Assembly: GCA_005281725.1 (NCBI GenBank)
Contig: SSBO01000008.1
Span: 3,015,680 to 3,079,679 of the forward strand
Origin: Wuchereria bancrofti
Lineage: Eukaryota > Nematoda > Chromadorea > Rhabditida > Onchocercidae
Length of the DNA stretch: 64,000 nt
Direction: 5' to 3'
This document shows positions 24,501 through 37,900 of the stretch, piece by piece. The notes beneath the pieces were generated by a model. It was not told the origin of the DNA. It did no database searches and worked only from the letters and a program-made list of their open reading frames with translations. The position numbers and the translations under genes were made by a program. Within the stretch, counting starts at the first letter, position 1. Each line of letters starts with the position of its first letter.

Positions 24501-27500
24501 ACTTCTTTAAATTTCAATAAAATTAGACGAAAATGTTTAATTTAAACTTCAAAAATTTTAAAAATTAAAGATTTAAGAAGTAATTAAAGTGAAAATTTTT
24601 TTGCAGATAAGTTGGTCATTTTGCAAATCATTTCTTAAAATAATGAATGAAGTTGGTACGATTAGCAAAAATAATGAATACAATACAACTAATCTTATTG
24701 TGAAATTGTTTGAACGGGCAAGCTTTTTTCAATTTTAATAAAAGTTGCTAAGGAAAAAAATTAGATCAAAGGAGAAAATTTAAAAAAAAAAATCTCCTTA
24801 ATACTAATATATAATTAAGTTTAATTTTCAACCTATTAATTTTGAAATACTATAATTATCTATCAAATTTTTTTGAATTAAAGTTTGCCAAAGGACCATC
24901 AACAATATCAGCTTATCAGGCATATTGCATCAATTATAAGGCCACGATGGAATATTTGGGATCAATACGAGAGAAAGAGGAACGTTTCACAGAATTTGAA
25001 GGGGTAAATTTCATATATTTCCATTTCAACAGATCAATATTCACATATTAATTAACTTTTTGCACTTAATTAATACCTAATTACTTAATTAATATTTCTG
25101 TACCTTTTCCTCTTTGATAATAGAAGGGGTAAATTTCATATATTTCCATTTCAACAGATTAATATTTACATATTAATTAACTTTTGCACTTAATTAATAC
25201 CTAATTACTTAGTTAATATTTGTGTACCTTTTCCTTTTTGATAATTAGCGTTAATTCTTTTGCAATGTTTTAAGAAATTGCAAGAGCGTTACATATTAAT
25301 TTGATTTAGTTTTTTCTAGTTTTATTAAAAATTTACTAATTAAATGTTTAATTTTAATACTTTCAGATATGTCTTACAGATCCGCGCTGTGAACGATTAC
25401 AATTGGAAGATTTACTAATTGCGCCATTGCAGCGTATTACAAGGTTACCTATCCTGTTGAAAGAAATTCACAAATATACGAAAAATAGTGATGATAAAGT
25501 ACGGATTGAAAAAGTTATCGAAAATATGAACGAATCATTAAGTAAGCACAATTTATATTACAATCAAATCAAAATAAATGCTAAAGTTATTGTTAGATAT
25601 TATCATGAAGAAGTACTATGTGTAGAAAATAAGTATTTCATATTTCATCTGATTTCGGAATTCTGTTAAAATTCTTTACATTCTAATATAGTGAATCCAA
25701 ATTTTTAAAAATGATTTAAAGAAAAAAAAGGAATAAAAACTAAATTTTAAAAGTGATATGTAAATTCTGCGAGAAAGAAAAGGTTTTCTTTTCATTTAGG
25801 ATCAATAGATGATTCTGTTCAATGGTTGCATAATTTTGAGAGATTACAACAATTGCAAAATTCCGTCATTTGGCCATCAATTATTGAGTTAGAAACAAAA
25901 ACGTTTATTCCAGAGGTGTGTATATTTATTTTGTGATTTTAAAATTTAAAATACTATTTGTTGAAGTGAAAAATTACATCTGAATACTAATAATAGATAA
26001 TCTTCACTCTAAAAGTTAGTTTGAATGCTTACTGTTGTCATAATTTTATTGTCACATATATATTTGTTGCATAAATATAACCTTACTTTGTTATCATTAA
26101 CTTTTCTTAACAGTATAACTTGATATTTAGTTATTTACAGTTCTTACGAGTAGCAGTATCCAGGCAATTCTGTGAGAATCTTTTGGCACATCCAAGAAGG
26201 AAACTAATCCATGAGGGTCATCTCGATCTTGTCGGTTAGAACATTAACGAATTTCATTTATTTTATGGAGAATTTATTTCTTCTATATAAATAATTATTC
26301 TGAAATACATTTTTTTTTTCTTTTGTTATTTTTGAAATTTTACAGAAAATGGTAGAACATGTGACTGTTATGCATTCTTATTCAACGATATGTTTTTATT
26401 AACAAAAATGAAGAAATGCACCCGAATTAAAGTATTTCTTTTGAACTCAAAATTTGATTTAAATAAAATTTGAGCAAAAAAAAATCTCATGTATGAAACA
26501 TTTAAACTTTAATGAAACTTTTTAGTAAATCTATTTAAGAAGCCTTATTGTTACAGAGAATTGAATTTAAAGTCTTACTGTTATAGAATTTAAAAGAGAT
26601 TTCAGTTATTATTATTAATTATTTTGACCTTACCAAAATAAATAACATCATTAGTACATTATTATTTTCTAATATTATTTTCACAAATGTTAAATTAATT
26701 ACAGAAGGGTACAACGCAGTTAACAAAATCAGAACAATATGTTGTCCAAAAGCAACCAATACCGCTTGATTCATGTGTCTTCTGTGATGCTGATTCTAAT
26801 GATTCCTCTACCAGTAGTTTGTTTTTCGTTTTACATTTGTCAAATTCATTCATCACTTATAGTTATCTGAAAATCATTCATAATTTTCAAAAAAAAAAAT
26901 AACTCTAATCAATCGTTTTTTTTTTTTTTCAGTGTCATTAAAATTTGCATTTGTGATTATTCATCTTACACGATACTATCAAGTGGTGTCAATTTTTACC
27001 TTGCAAGCTGCTAACAAACACGATAAAGTAAATTATAACTTTAATTTATGCTAACATATCATCCATTTTTCCTAAAATAATCATTCTTGTTATATATCGT
27101 CGTCCAATGTTTACTTTTAAAATAGTCATTTATGCAAATTATCATCAAATTTAAAAAAGTATTACAGATTTGAGATGATTAAGATAAGTTGAAAGTTGTA
27201 CAAAGACTTGAAGGAAATTTAGTTTTCAAACTTCAAAAACAACAAAAAAAAAAGTGAAGTAATGATAAGCAACAAAAAAAAGATAAGTAATAACTAAGAA
27301 TTTTTAAATCACTTCAAGTAAAAACAAAATTTCAAGATTCTTAAACACATATTTTTTGAAAAATCTCAAATTCATTCCAGGAATTATGGATTGGAAAATT
27401 TCAAGAATCAATTGAAAACTATGAATCGATCCAATTAAAAGATATGTTAAAATGCACTCCACTTTATTCCAGTTTATCTTTACGGCGTTGTTCTTCATCT

Positions 27501-27719
27501 CGTCTAATGCAACCAAATACATGCACCAGTCAAAATATCAATGATGTAAAATCATCACATTCCGGTATACAACTGGAAAAATCGGTAGAAAATCAAGGAG
27601 TGAATACGGAAGGAAAATATTGTGAATCGGTTGAATCGGCAATAAATGCTTCTACTGAAATTAGTAATTCAACATTATCAGATATACAAACAAGATGGCT
27701 TGATATTGAAACAATTTGA
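21549..27719 (+). CDS. RhoGEF with DH and PH domains (PLEKHG-like)
   Basis: Guanine nucleotide exchange factor for Rho-family GTPases. Exons: 21549-21569, 21644-21721, 22062-22081, 22521-22636, 23062-23153, 23444-23554, 23987-24120, 24341-24440, 24607-24717, 24884-25003, 25367-25541, 25800-25915, 26141-26234, 26346-26431, 26705-26813, 26933-27027, 27381-27719. They sum to 1917 nt (638 aa). The DH domain spans about residues 160-360 and carries the family signature DPRCERLQLEDLLIAPLQRI followed by TRLPILLKEI. The PH domain follows (about 410-540): KLIHEGHLDLVE, CYAFLFNDMFLLTK, then the C-terminal helix ELWIGKFQESIENY. The S/T-rich tail has no domain I recognise. Layout and PH wording are closest to PLEKHG5/PLEKHG7 from memory. 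The intron after 24717 seems to use a GC donor (CGG|GCAAGC). The start ATG lies 13 nt after a cttccag acceptor; an alternative first exon may lie at 17211. The subfamily is less certain than DH-PH. Confidence 0.88.
25001..25250 (+). repeat. 125-bp tandem duplication across an exon end
   Basis: The block starting ggggtaaatttcatatattt at 25001 recurs at 25126 with few differences (for example cagatcaata versus cagattaata). The first copy contains the real exon 10 donor (GGG|GTAAAT at 25003/25004). The second carries an intact duplicate of that donor inside the intron. Confidence 0.9.
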
Positions 27720-28904
27720 TAATATCTCTTCGACTCTTACAAACATTTTCTCTAGTACTTTGGCCTAAATAATGAAGTTTACTTAAAAAGAAAAAAAAAG
27801 ATGTAAAAATTAGGAAATGCAAACTAACTATCGTTTTTATGTTGAATTTGAAGAAGAAATTGCGAACTGACTAATAATCAATATACATTTCTGTAATTCC
27901 TATTTCAGGTCTCTTTTAATATATCCATTCATATTAAATTAATATCATTTTCTTTATTTGATTTATTTTCTAAAATTTAAATTGAAGAAGAAAATATGAT
28001 TTTTTTTTTCTAAAATTTACGAACTGAATGGTAATTCTTTTTTATGTCACCAATATTGTATTTCGTATTTTGAATGAATTTTTCTTCCTTTTTTTTTCTT
28101 CATTTTTTGTTTTAATTATAATGTAATACAATGTGATAAATGATTGGAAATGCAAAATGGAGCATAAAACAAATACATTGTTAATTCAGTCTCTTTTTAA
28201 TTAAATAAGAACAAAATTTTTTTTTTTGAATAAAAATGCTGATAAGTTTGAAATATTTTTATAATTTGATGAAAATTCAATTCTAATTCGTATTTTTATC
28301 AAATTCGTTGCCAGAATTAGTTGAAAATGATATCAACTGAAAATTTAAAAATTTATATATGTTAAAATTTATATACTAATCAATGATATGTAAGTTTTAA
28401 TTTAAACAATTCTAAAGTTTGAGATTTGAAAACTTTAAGATAAATCAGACATAGGCAATTAAATAAGGTTGCATTTTAAAAAAGGCCGAGTCATTAAGTA
28501 GTGAGTGATAGATACTTCGTGGTACAGCCTTCTGCTATTGCTAGGCATTTTTGTGGTAGTGTCAGGTGTCAGTTGCAGGTGTTTGTGGGGTCACATTGCA
28601 GGGGTCAAAGTTCATGTCTGAGAAGGTAATGATGGATAAGTTAATTTCTAAGAAGGTAATGATGGATAAGTTTAATTTCTAATAAATCATCTAAACTAAC
28701 TATTAATAATAGCGGTAGAATTAATAAATCATTTGATTTGTGACGAAGTATCATTTAATTAAAAGAAATCATTGAAGTATGAGGGAATAATTGTAATATA
28801 TGATATGTTAAGTAATTTCTAGAATGTTAGAAATTGGAAAAAATAATATGAATGGAATTTTGAAATGTGTCATTATTATGCACTGCGATATTTTCACTTT
28901 TTAG
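27720..28904 (+). other. RhoGEF 3' region and RhoGEF-TRAPPC10 spacer
   Basis: About 1.2 kb between two same-strand genes. It holds AT-rich 3' flank, then a more GC-rich, G/T-rich block at about 28480-28640, then a 31-32 bp imperfect tandem pair (aaggtaatgatggataag) at about 28620-28682. No coding sequence seen. Confidence 0.5.
28895..28904 (+). promoter_or_regulatory. Candidate SL acceptor of TRAPPC10
   Basis: cactttttag ends at 28904, 19 nt before the ATG at 28924, with nothing coding upstream in the same frame. The position fits a trans-spliced mRNA, and possibly a downstream operon gene. Confidence 0.45.
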
Positions 28905-28923
28905 AGAATATCATAACGAAATT

Positions 28924-31900
28924 ATGGATTTAACCAGTGTGTTAAACATTAAAAAACGATTACCTATCAAATTTTCATGTAAGTAATCCGGTTTTTGAGT
29001 GATGAATTTAGTTGTTTTGAGTCACGTTACCTTGTTTGATGATTAACAAATTATAACAATGCAAGCCACATACACATACACTCTCTCTCTCTTTGTTGTT
29101 TTCTCATTTAATACTTCGAAGGGGTTGGAAAATAACAGTAGATATCCGAGTTATCTGATGGGTTATGCAGTTTATGTAGATAATTGTTTTCTTTTTAGAT
29201 CGTGGAAATGAAGTATTGCAAAAGATATGCCACAAAAAATTATCCAATTTCTTTGAAAAAAATGTCGTTTTATGGAAAAGGTTAGCACATTTTGGTCAAT
29301 ATCCCAATGGCAAAACTTAATGTTTGGTAAAAAAATCATTGATTAATTTCAGGAGTATTTAGCGAAGCTAAGGGAAAATTTATGGAGTTATAAAGTTCTT
29401 CTGAGATTTAATGATGTAAATCAAAAGAATGATATTTTGGTAAATTACTTTTGAACATATTTAAATAAAAGGCAATTTTTTGTTTTTAGGAAAAATGTTG
29501 AATTAGTACGATTTTTTAGTCCTCTTCAGGCCGAATTTGAAACAGAAGTAAGCTATGAGAAAGATAGACCTCACTATTTATCAAATTCAAGAAAAAAACT
29601 AAATTTAAGAAATTTCAGGAATTCTCAGCAGTACTCTTTCTCGTATCATGCACATTTACTTTTCGAATTCGTTCCATTTTCAAATGATACATTGATTAAT
29701 TATAATTCAGTGAAGCTGAAAACATGGGAGGAAGCATCATTGCTTCATTTCTTCTTCTTGAATCCATGTGTAAGTTTTTAAATTATGGCAGATGCGTGGT
29801 ACAGGTGTCATCAACTGGTGAAATAGGTCTTATTTATTTGCATTAATCATTTAGTGACATATTTAGATGAGTGAAAGTAGTTATTTTTATGAGTCAGGTA
29901 TTCTTTTATGTAAGTACTGAGTTTTTGAAAGTGCTATAACTCAATGGTTACACAGAGGAATGATTAAGTAAAGATGCTCGAGTAACTCGTAATCATTGCA
30001 GCTGAGCTTTACTTTTATTTTTTACTACGTTAGCCAAAAGGAGTTATCTTTTGCATCAGCGTGATTTGTACATATAATTTACATTTATTCGCTTATAAAT
30101 ACAAAGTTTGAATCACCATTAGTTTTTGTTAAAGTTTCAAGAATATTACTATTGCTGAAAAGATGTGCTCCGAAAATTTCGTTCAAATTATTGGAGCTAA
30201 AAATTGAAAATATGAAAGAAAAAAGTATGAAAATAAGCAGTGATCGTGTCATTTATATTTCAGACAGTAGCGGAATATCGAAATGAATGCAGAAATGAAA
30301 TAAGCGAATGGTTCGCAACATTAAACAGAATGGAGGGTGCAGAATGGTTAATTGTATTCGACAGTTTGAAAGCACGAGAACAAAAGAATCGTGGAGCACT
30401 TATGGAACGGATTAAAAGTGATTTTGCGAAATTCACAAACAGGTCCACTCAATTTTAAATTTCTATCTTATTTTCACACAATTTTATTTAAGCTTTCTCA
30501 TGGAGATTTCTGCTTTGTATCCTTCTCCCTTATTATCAGATGAACACTGTAGCATAAGTTCACTTCGTATTTACTCCAGATCATGTGCTGGACATTTAAG
30601 TCTTCAAGAAATAACCAGTTTTTTTTGTTTACATTTCCCGTTAAATGATTATTTGCATTAATAATTTAACGAAACGACATGTTTAACAGAATAAGATTTG
30701 ACTTATGATTGTAAATTTGGTAAAAATAGTCTGTTCTTAGGGATTAATTTTCAGAAATTAGTCAGTAATCAATAACTAGCATTAAAATAATTCGTAAATG
30801 TAAATTTTTATAATATGTAAGATTATGTCTCACAATTTGAAGGATTTTCTCTAAATTTTATTAAGTGTTTGGTTTACAGCAGTACTTTTCTCCTCAATTT
30901 TTCGTAAATTTCAGAATTGTTGAAATTTATGATCCATCGAATATAGTTGCATTGCAAAGTAGCATGCAGTTACATCTGTTAAATTCTTTGGAGTATTATG
31001 TAACGTATGTAGAAAGCAGTTTATCCAATCGAAATGATCAATATTCCAATTCTAATTTTGATTTCATTACGTTTTGTCGAGATCAAGTAAGTTGCTGTTT
31101 TTACGATTAAATCAATATTTTCTGTCCTTTTACATTGCAACTAGAAAATTACTGATTTCTATGTAACATTGCGTTACTAATAAAAAAGTTTTTATAGTGA
31201 TATTTGATAGAAATAGTTGTAATCATATGAGTTCGTAGCCATAATCGTAACGTAATCCTAACTTAATCAGTTGGTACAAAACTTGTAACTGACGAAAAAA
31301 AGATGCGTATTTTGGACAAACTTATTACTTTCCAGATGAGTTTATCTCGTCTTTACCAGAGTTTGGGCATGTTTGAGCAAGTACTTGCATTATTTGATGA
31401 ACTTGATGCTACCTTATCAGTAATTGCTTTTCATTATTCATCAGAAGGTAAAAGCATACACCGTCCAAAATTTGTTAAATTTGGAGAAAGAAGACTGAAA
31501 TTTTTACTCGTCAAGTTTGAATAATTCAAAAATTGATAAGTAGTGAATATTATATATGCAATTTCTTTCAAAGTATGGATTGTTTAAAATTTCATTTTCT
31601 TTTTGTATTTCTTTTAGGGCCTACACCAAAATGGTTAACATCATCAAAATGTTTCACTTCAATGTCATCCGGTTGTCCACTCTTCGTGGCAATGTTGAAA
31701 TGTGATTCACCGTGGGATAATATTACGATTATTGAATTACGCTGCATCATTTTGGCACATCAGATATTGGTACAGCAAACCTAGTTGGAATTTTTTTTTC
31801 AGTCATTGTTCTTTCGTTATTGGTTAATATTGGAAATAGAATGTTAGTTCGGAAAAGTAATTAAGTAATTTCGACGAATTGAAAAAATAAGTAATGACAA

Positions 31901-34900
31901 AATTCTCTTTTTACGCTATTATCTTGCTTTCCATCGATTAAAGGGAGGTAGAATTTATTAAATTATAGGTTTTTATTAAATTATTACTAAGAGAAGCTTT
32001 TCTATTTAGACAAGGAATATCTGTTATATTCTTAGAATTTATTTGCAATTTGTAAAAGTAGAGGTACAATAATGATACGATATGCTATGATTGCTGAGAG
32101 AAATATCAATCATTGTTTGCTTCAGAACGGAATAGTTCAGCACTTTTTTTTTTAATTTGAGATTCGTTGAACCAATCAAATCAGGTTGAAACAAAATCAA
32201 CTACATCGATTTATTATGAATGAATTAAACTTTTTTTTTCTTTAAATTTTGCGGATTTCAAAAATAAAAAATTTCTTGTAGAATGCGATGCAAATATACA
32301 AGGAACGCTTACAACGAGTTTCAGCAAATGATGATAGTAGCTCACAGAATTTGAGAAATGAATTTGCTGTTATGTTGTTGCGTTACTCGCTGCATTGCTT
32401 AAACGCGATATTCGAAAATATGGTAGTTTTCAAGGTATTTGATATCTTCTAAATTAAAACTTACTCACAAAAGAGAAGAGAGATGAGTATAAGCAAGGGT
32501 TTGAAGCACTGGTGAACGGACTATATGTCTCATTTTCAAATCTCATTTAGAAACAAGCAGATTACTGTACTCTCTTGCTGATTTATTTACTATTCATATG
32601 CAATTAATTAACTAAATAAATATTATCTTCATTTTTATTATTTAATTTATTTTCTGTCGTATATTAGTATAATGTGGTTTACATGCGTATCTTGCTGCTT
32701 AATAATATATACTTATTTTGAGCAGATTTTTATCTTGTTTTTAATTTTTTTCTTTTTTTAAGTCAAGTTTATTCTTTCAGATACCACTGGACTGCGACGA
32801 GATACAATGTTGGATAGTTTCATTTTGCTTGGAAACAATGCAACTAACATCTTTATTGACTGAAATAACACACGTTGAACAGGCAGCTCATTTAACTTGT
32901 TCCCTCAAATTAGCGAATTGTCAAGCTGTAAGTTCACCTTAAAATTTTTTTTGTTTTATTATTATGCTTATAAAACTGATATGAATTTTTTGAACCTACG
33001 ATGATAAAAGTTTTTTCAGGACGTGTTTTTTTAAATCGTGAAATAGTTTCTTGTATACTAAATCTTTTCAGATGTCAAAACTGAATAAAAGATGGGATTT
33101 GGTTGACTGGAAGAAGATAGCAAAATGGTTTGAAGATGGAATTACACGGTGTGGCGTAGAACCGGTTAAAACGAATGCTGTCAATGAAATAAGGCAAAGA
33201 TTTAGTCTGTGAACAAGATCAAGCGTGCTGATTGTCTATAAATTTTATTTATGACAGAATTCATCAGTTTTGAAGTCTTAAGCACAAAGATTTGATTAGT
33301 TCGTATGTTTTATTTAAGATTAATTATGCAGTGTTGCCTGCCTAAGTTTGTTTCAAATCAGATAAATAGTAGAAAATTCTAACTTTTTTCTAAATAGATT
33401 TCAAACTTTTTAGAAAACGACTGCAAAATGCTTCTTCGTAGTTTAATTAAACTTATAAAAGTATTCTAAAATTGTAGATTATTCGTTTCAGACAACTTCT
33501 TTCCGATAAGCAGCAGTTCACGCATTACATGCAGAAATATCACGAAAGTTCCATAGCACTCTTAAAACATTTTGGATGGAGACGTGAAGCACGTGCAGTT
33601 GGTTGGGAGTTGGCAAAATTTTTGTTGTAATTTTTTGTTTTATATTCGCTATCCAATTATGAATTCAGCGGTTCGATGCAACAGTAATGTATTTCAAAAA
33701 TATATGAATTCTCGTTTCATTTTCAATTCTCGTTTCTCAGCTTATTGTGATATGTAGTTTTAAAATCGTTGTATTTTAAAATCGTTATATTGTATGTAGA
33801 ATAGTTTTAATAAGTTATGTAATCAAAACGACCGAGATAATATTATTACAAGATTGTATTGCCGAAGTCTAGAACTATCCAATCTTATTTTACTTATTGT
33901 TTCAGATCATCGGATCGTGCAGAAGGAGCACTTCCGTATTTACTAAATTTTATTTCCGATTTAATTTCGGATGGCTCAACAGTATTGTTACTTAGAGATA
34001 CATTACTCTTCACTGTAAATCATTTGGAGAAATTTCCGGGAATCCATTTTAAGGAGTAAGTATTGCTGCACTATATTTTTTAATTTCTTAAATTCGAATT
34101 TCTATTTTCAGTTAATAATTGACAATGAGGAATTTTAGGCTTGTAGACTTTTATTTGATATTGATGAAATTGGCAAAGACAGAAAAAGAACGAGTCAAAT
34201 ACTGTGATAAATTTTTGGAATTGAGTGAAAAGCCGAGTGTAACGAAGATAAGGTTCCATTTTTTGCTAGGATTCATTGAAAATAATGATTTTTTAAGAGA
34301 ATTTTAAGTTCATTTACTTTACCTACAAAAAATGAAATTTTGATCTTTCTTTTAAAAATTTAGAATATAATTGAATTTTTTAGAAATTTTTCTGAAAAAT
34401 TTAGACTTTATATTAAATCCTTCTTTTAAAATAAGTAAGTCTTTTGCAGATTGAACTCAAATTGTAAGCAACATAAGACTTTCTCATTTGGTTACAATTC
34501 GTCGTTTCCTTTTCTAATGGCAATACCGAATGAAACAATAAAAATTGATGCTAAAGTTATCAGCTATCTTCCTAAATCATTAAAAAATTTTAAATTGCAC
34601 TGTTATATGAAACCTTTTGTTCAAAATGAATCACAAAAGCGAACTGCTGGACGACGACCGCACTTCGAATGCATGTACAGTGTATGTTACTTGTTGAATT
34701 GAACTTTTATGAATATTTTTTTAAATTGTTTTATTAGTTCCATAGAACATACAATGATACAATCGCACATAGAAATAATACATAGTTTATCAGAAATCAA
34801 AGTACTAATTAATCCAATGATCAGAGTGTTTTGCTAGTATTCAAACTGCCTGTTTCTTTTTTTTTATCGCCAGTATTCAAAAGTACGCTTTAGTTTTTAA

Positions 34901-37900
34901 AACTTTTTGATATTTGTATTATGCTTTAATATGGATCATTATTTTTTGGCTATTCATTGCAAATGTTCAAAGTTTTTCTATAAAACATCTTTAATTTTAC
35001 AATTTTGGAATACAGAATGTATTTTGGAGTTTCATGAATTGCAGGAAACAGATGGTATTAGTCGTTTTGCATGTGATTGGAAGGGTGATATTGAGTTACG
35101 AAAGGAATCCGTTCGAGGATTTAGCATGAATTTGACTAGTGAATCGGAGGACTGCTTGATTTTCCAGAGTTCTACCACGGATGAACTCAGGCCTGGTGAA
35201 AATATTCTAACATTGATTGCTAAGGTGCATTTTGGATAAGATAAAAATTTTATGTATGACTTTTATTAATTATTATAATTAATGTTATATGAAAGTGGGT
35301 ATTTCATACCCTTCAGTGGATAATTTGATTTCAAAATTTTTGGAACTTGGATAGATAAAGCCTAAGGTAGGCGATTTGAGAACCTTCGAATGAGAAAAAA
35401 AATTTAATTTTTAGCTTTTAACTGTAATTTATTAGAATCTTTTGAAATTTTATGTAGTGCTAAATTTATTTGTTATAATGCTCTTTTCAAACAGGCATCG
35501 GAAAGCACTGGAACATATGTCTTTGATTACTTCGAGCTAGAAATTGGTCACTCATTATTATTACGTTGCGACTGGTTAGATGTGTCAGAAATTGAAGAAG
35601 ATTTAGCTCGGTTACCAATATGTTTCGTCCATCATAAACCAGTTTCTCTGAAACTGAAACCACTACCAAGTAAATTTTATAGCTTACTATGTGTTTTATT
35701 CGAGATTTAACTAATTTTTCTTTTTTCATTTAACACCATTTTTTTTTTTTTTTGAATTTTATAGAGACTCCAAAATTTCATGGTTTATCAGAATTTATTA
35801 GCTATTATTTTTTTTCCCAAATGATAAAACCAACAATAAGTTTTAGTAGTGCGCCGTAATGATAAGTTTTCGAACACATAAATGTTTTTGTTGAATTGAT
35901 AATGTCGAAATGAATATAGTTCAAGAGTTGCCATTTCAAAATATACAAGTAGAATGTGATGACTGTTTGTTTACTCTGAAGTGGATAAATAATGTTGGTT
36001 CAGTTATGAGAAGTGTAATTATCATTTTAAATTTAATGTTATAGATGGTACATTGTTAGCCGGTGTGGCACAGCATGTCGAATTCGAAATTTCCTATGGT
36101 ACCGGAAAATCGATAAATGATGAAAACTCAGTGCTGCAAATAACTTGTTCTGCTGGGAGCGATTTAGAATTTTGGGTAGGATTTTTTTTTTTGACACTTT
36201 TGAAGTTTCAAATTTTGTTTTTTCTTAAGGATTTTTTGTTTGAATTCATATCAACCTTATTTAATTTCCACTGATTCTGCCAGAAAATAAATTTTATTGG
36301 TGCGATTGGATTAAACACTGTGCTAGTAAGCCTAAAAAATTTTAAATATTACTTTGGGAATATCATATTTTCAGTGCCATAAAGAAATGCTACGATTAAT
36401 AATTATTTCTTTTTTTACATTTCATATTTTCTCTTATTTTTTGTTTCTATAAATCCATTTTAAGTTTATGCTTTCCCTTCTTATTTGCAATGCCACTTAT
36501 TATTGTGGAAAAAGGAGGAATTCATAACTAACTTATCTGAAGTTCACTTACGCCAATTTCATTTTCCAGGATGTATCCAAATCGAAATGGTCTGAAATCT
36601 GTAATTACTCATTAGATCGTGTACTTCCTGGAAATAATAAAACTGTCACTGTTCATTTATATAAAATCCTTCGCAATCTTTCAAGCAGTGAAGAAAATGT
36701 AAAAAATGGGCTACCGACGTCTGTTGCACAGGTGTTTCTTCATGGTTTTATGGTGTCATGAATGGGTTTTCCACTTGAAAATACTCTTTGGTCAAAACAG
36801 CATATTTTTCACCGAGGTATCAGTAATAATACCATCATCGAAATAAGCTAATTTATCGTAGGAATATTTTTTATGGAAATATTCGGAAAAATTGGTATGA
36901 GTTCGAATTCAGATTTTGGTAAAATGGATGGATGAAGAGTGGAGTTTTACGGTTAATTTTATTTCGTTTATGAATATTGATAGTGATACTTCTTTACTGG
37001 AAGAAAGGTTAAGTTCTTCTGTCTCTTTTATCACAAATTTTAAACTACAACTTTGAATTTGATTGAGTTATGCTGTGTCGCTTTTTCTATGGACATTATT
37101 TAAATTAACATTAAGATGTTACTGAATTTTTCAGAGTTCTTTTCGAATTAGCACTTTTGCGAAACACTGATGAGTGGTTGATTATGCCTCAAGAAGTTAT
37201 ACTGAGCAGGATAAGTAATGATTCACCGCAAATGCCAGCGAAATTGCTAAATCCTGAGCTTACAGTTAGTCGGAATTTTTTGTTCATATTTCAAAACTTC
37301 AGTAATTGCTTGATATTTCTTACTACTTCACATTTTTAAATTTATTTGTGAATTTTTGCATTTAGACTTTTATCCTTAACTAAATCGCTAAACCAACTGC
37401 AAAATTATTATTATTATGTTCTTTTATATAGATATCTTGTAAGGTGTTAAATATGGGCATTTACGTAGAAAATTTGAGTTTTGTAATTCTTTTTTTTTAT
37501 GGGTTAGGAATATTGATAATGTTTGAATTTTGGATCTTGATTTTTGTTTTGGATTTTGACGCTGACTGGCATATTTCAGCGTAAAAAATAATTTTCTTTT
37601 GTAGCACATACAACCAGGATGTAAATACCGTTTAGTCTGGATTCTACCATCAAATAAAGAAAAAACGGATGAAGTTGAGCATTATGAATTACGGTTTACA
37701 TATCGAGTGAAATCATTAGACGAGCATACTAATCAGGATGAATTAATTTATGATCGCGAATATACACTATTTGATGAATTCCCTGTACAATGCAAAACGG
37801 CTAGTTATCTTTGCAACTTTAAAATTTCATAGTTCTACTTAAAACTTCAAGCATTCTTTAAAAGTTGAAATCCTTGTAATGTGGTATATTATTATTATTT

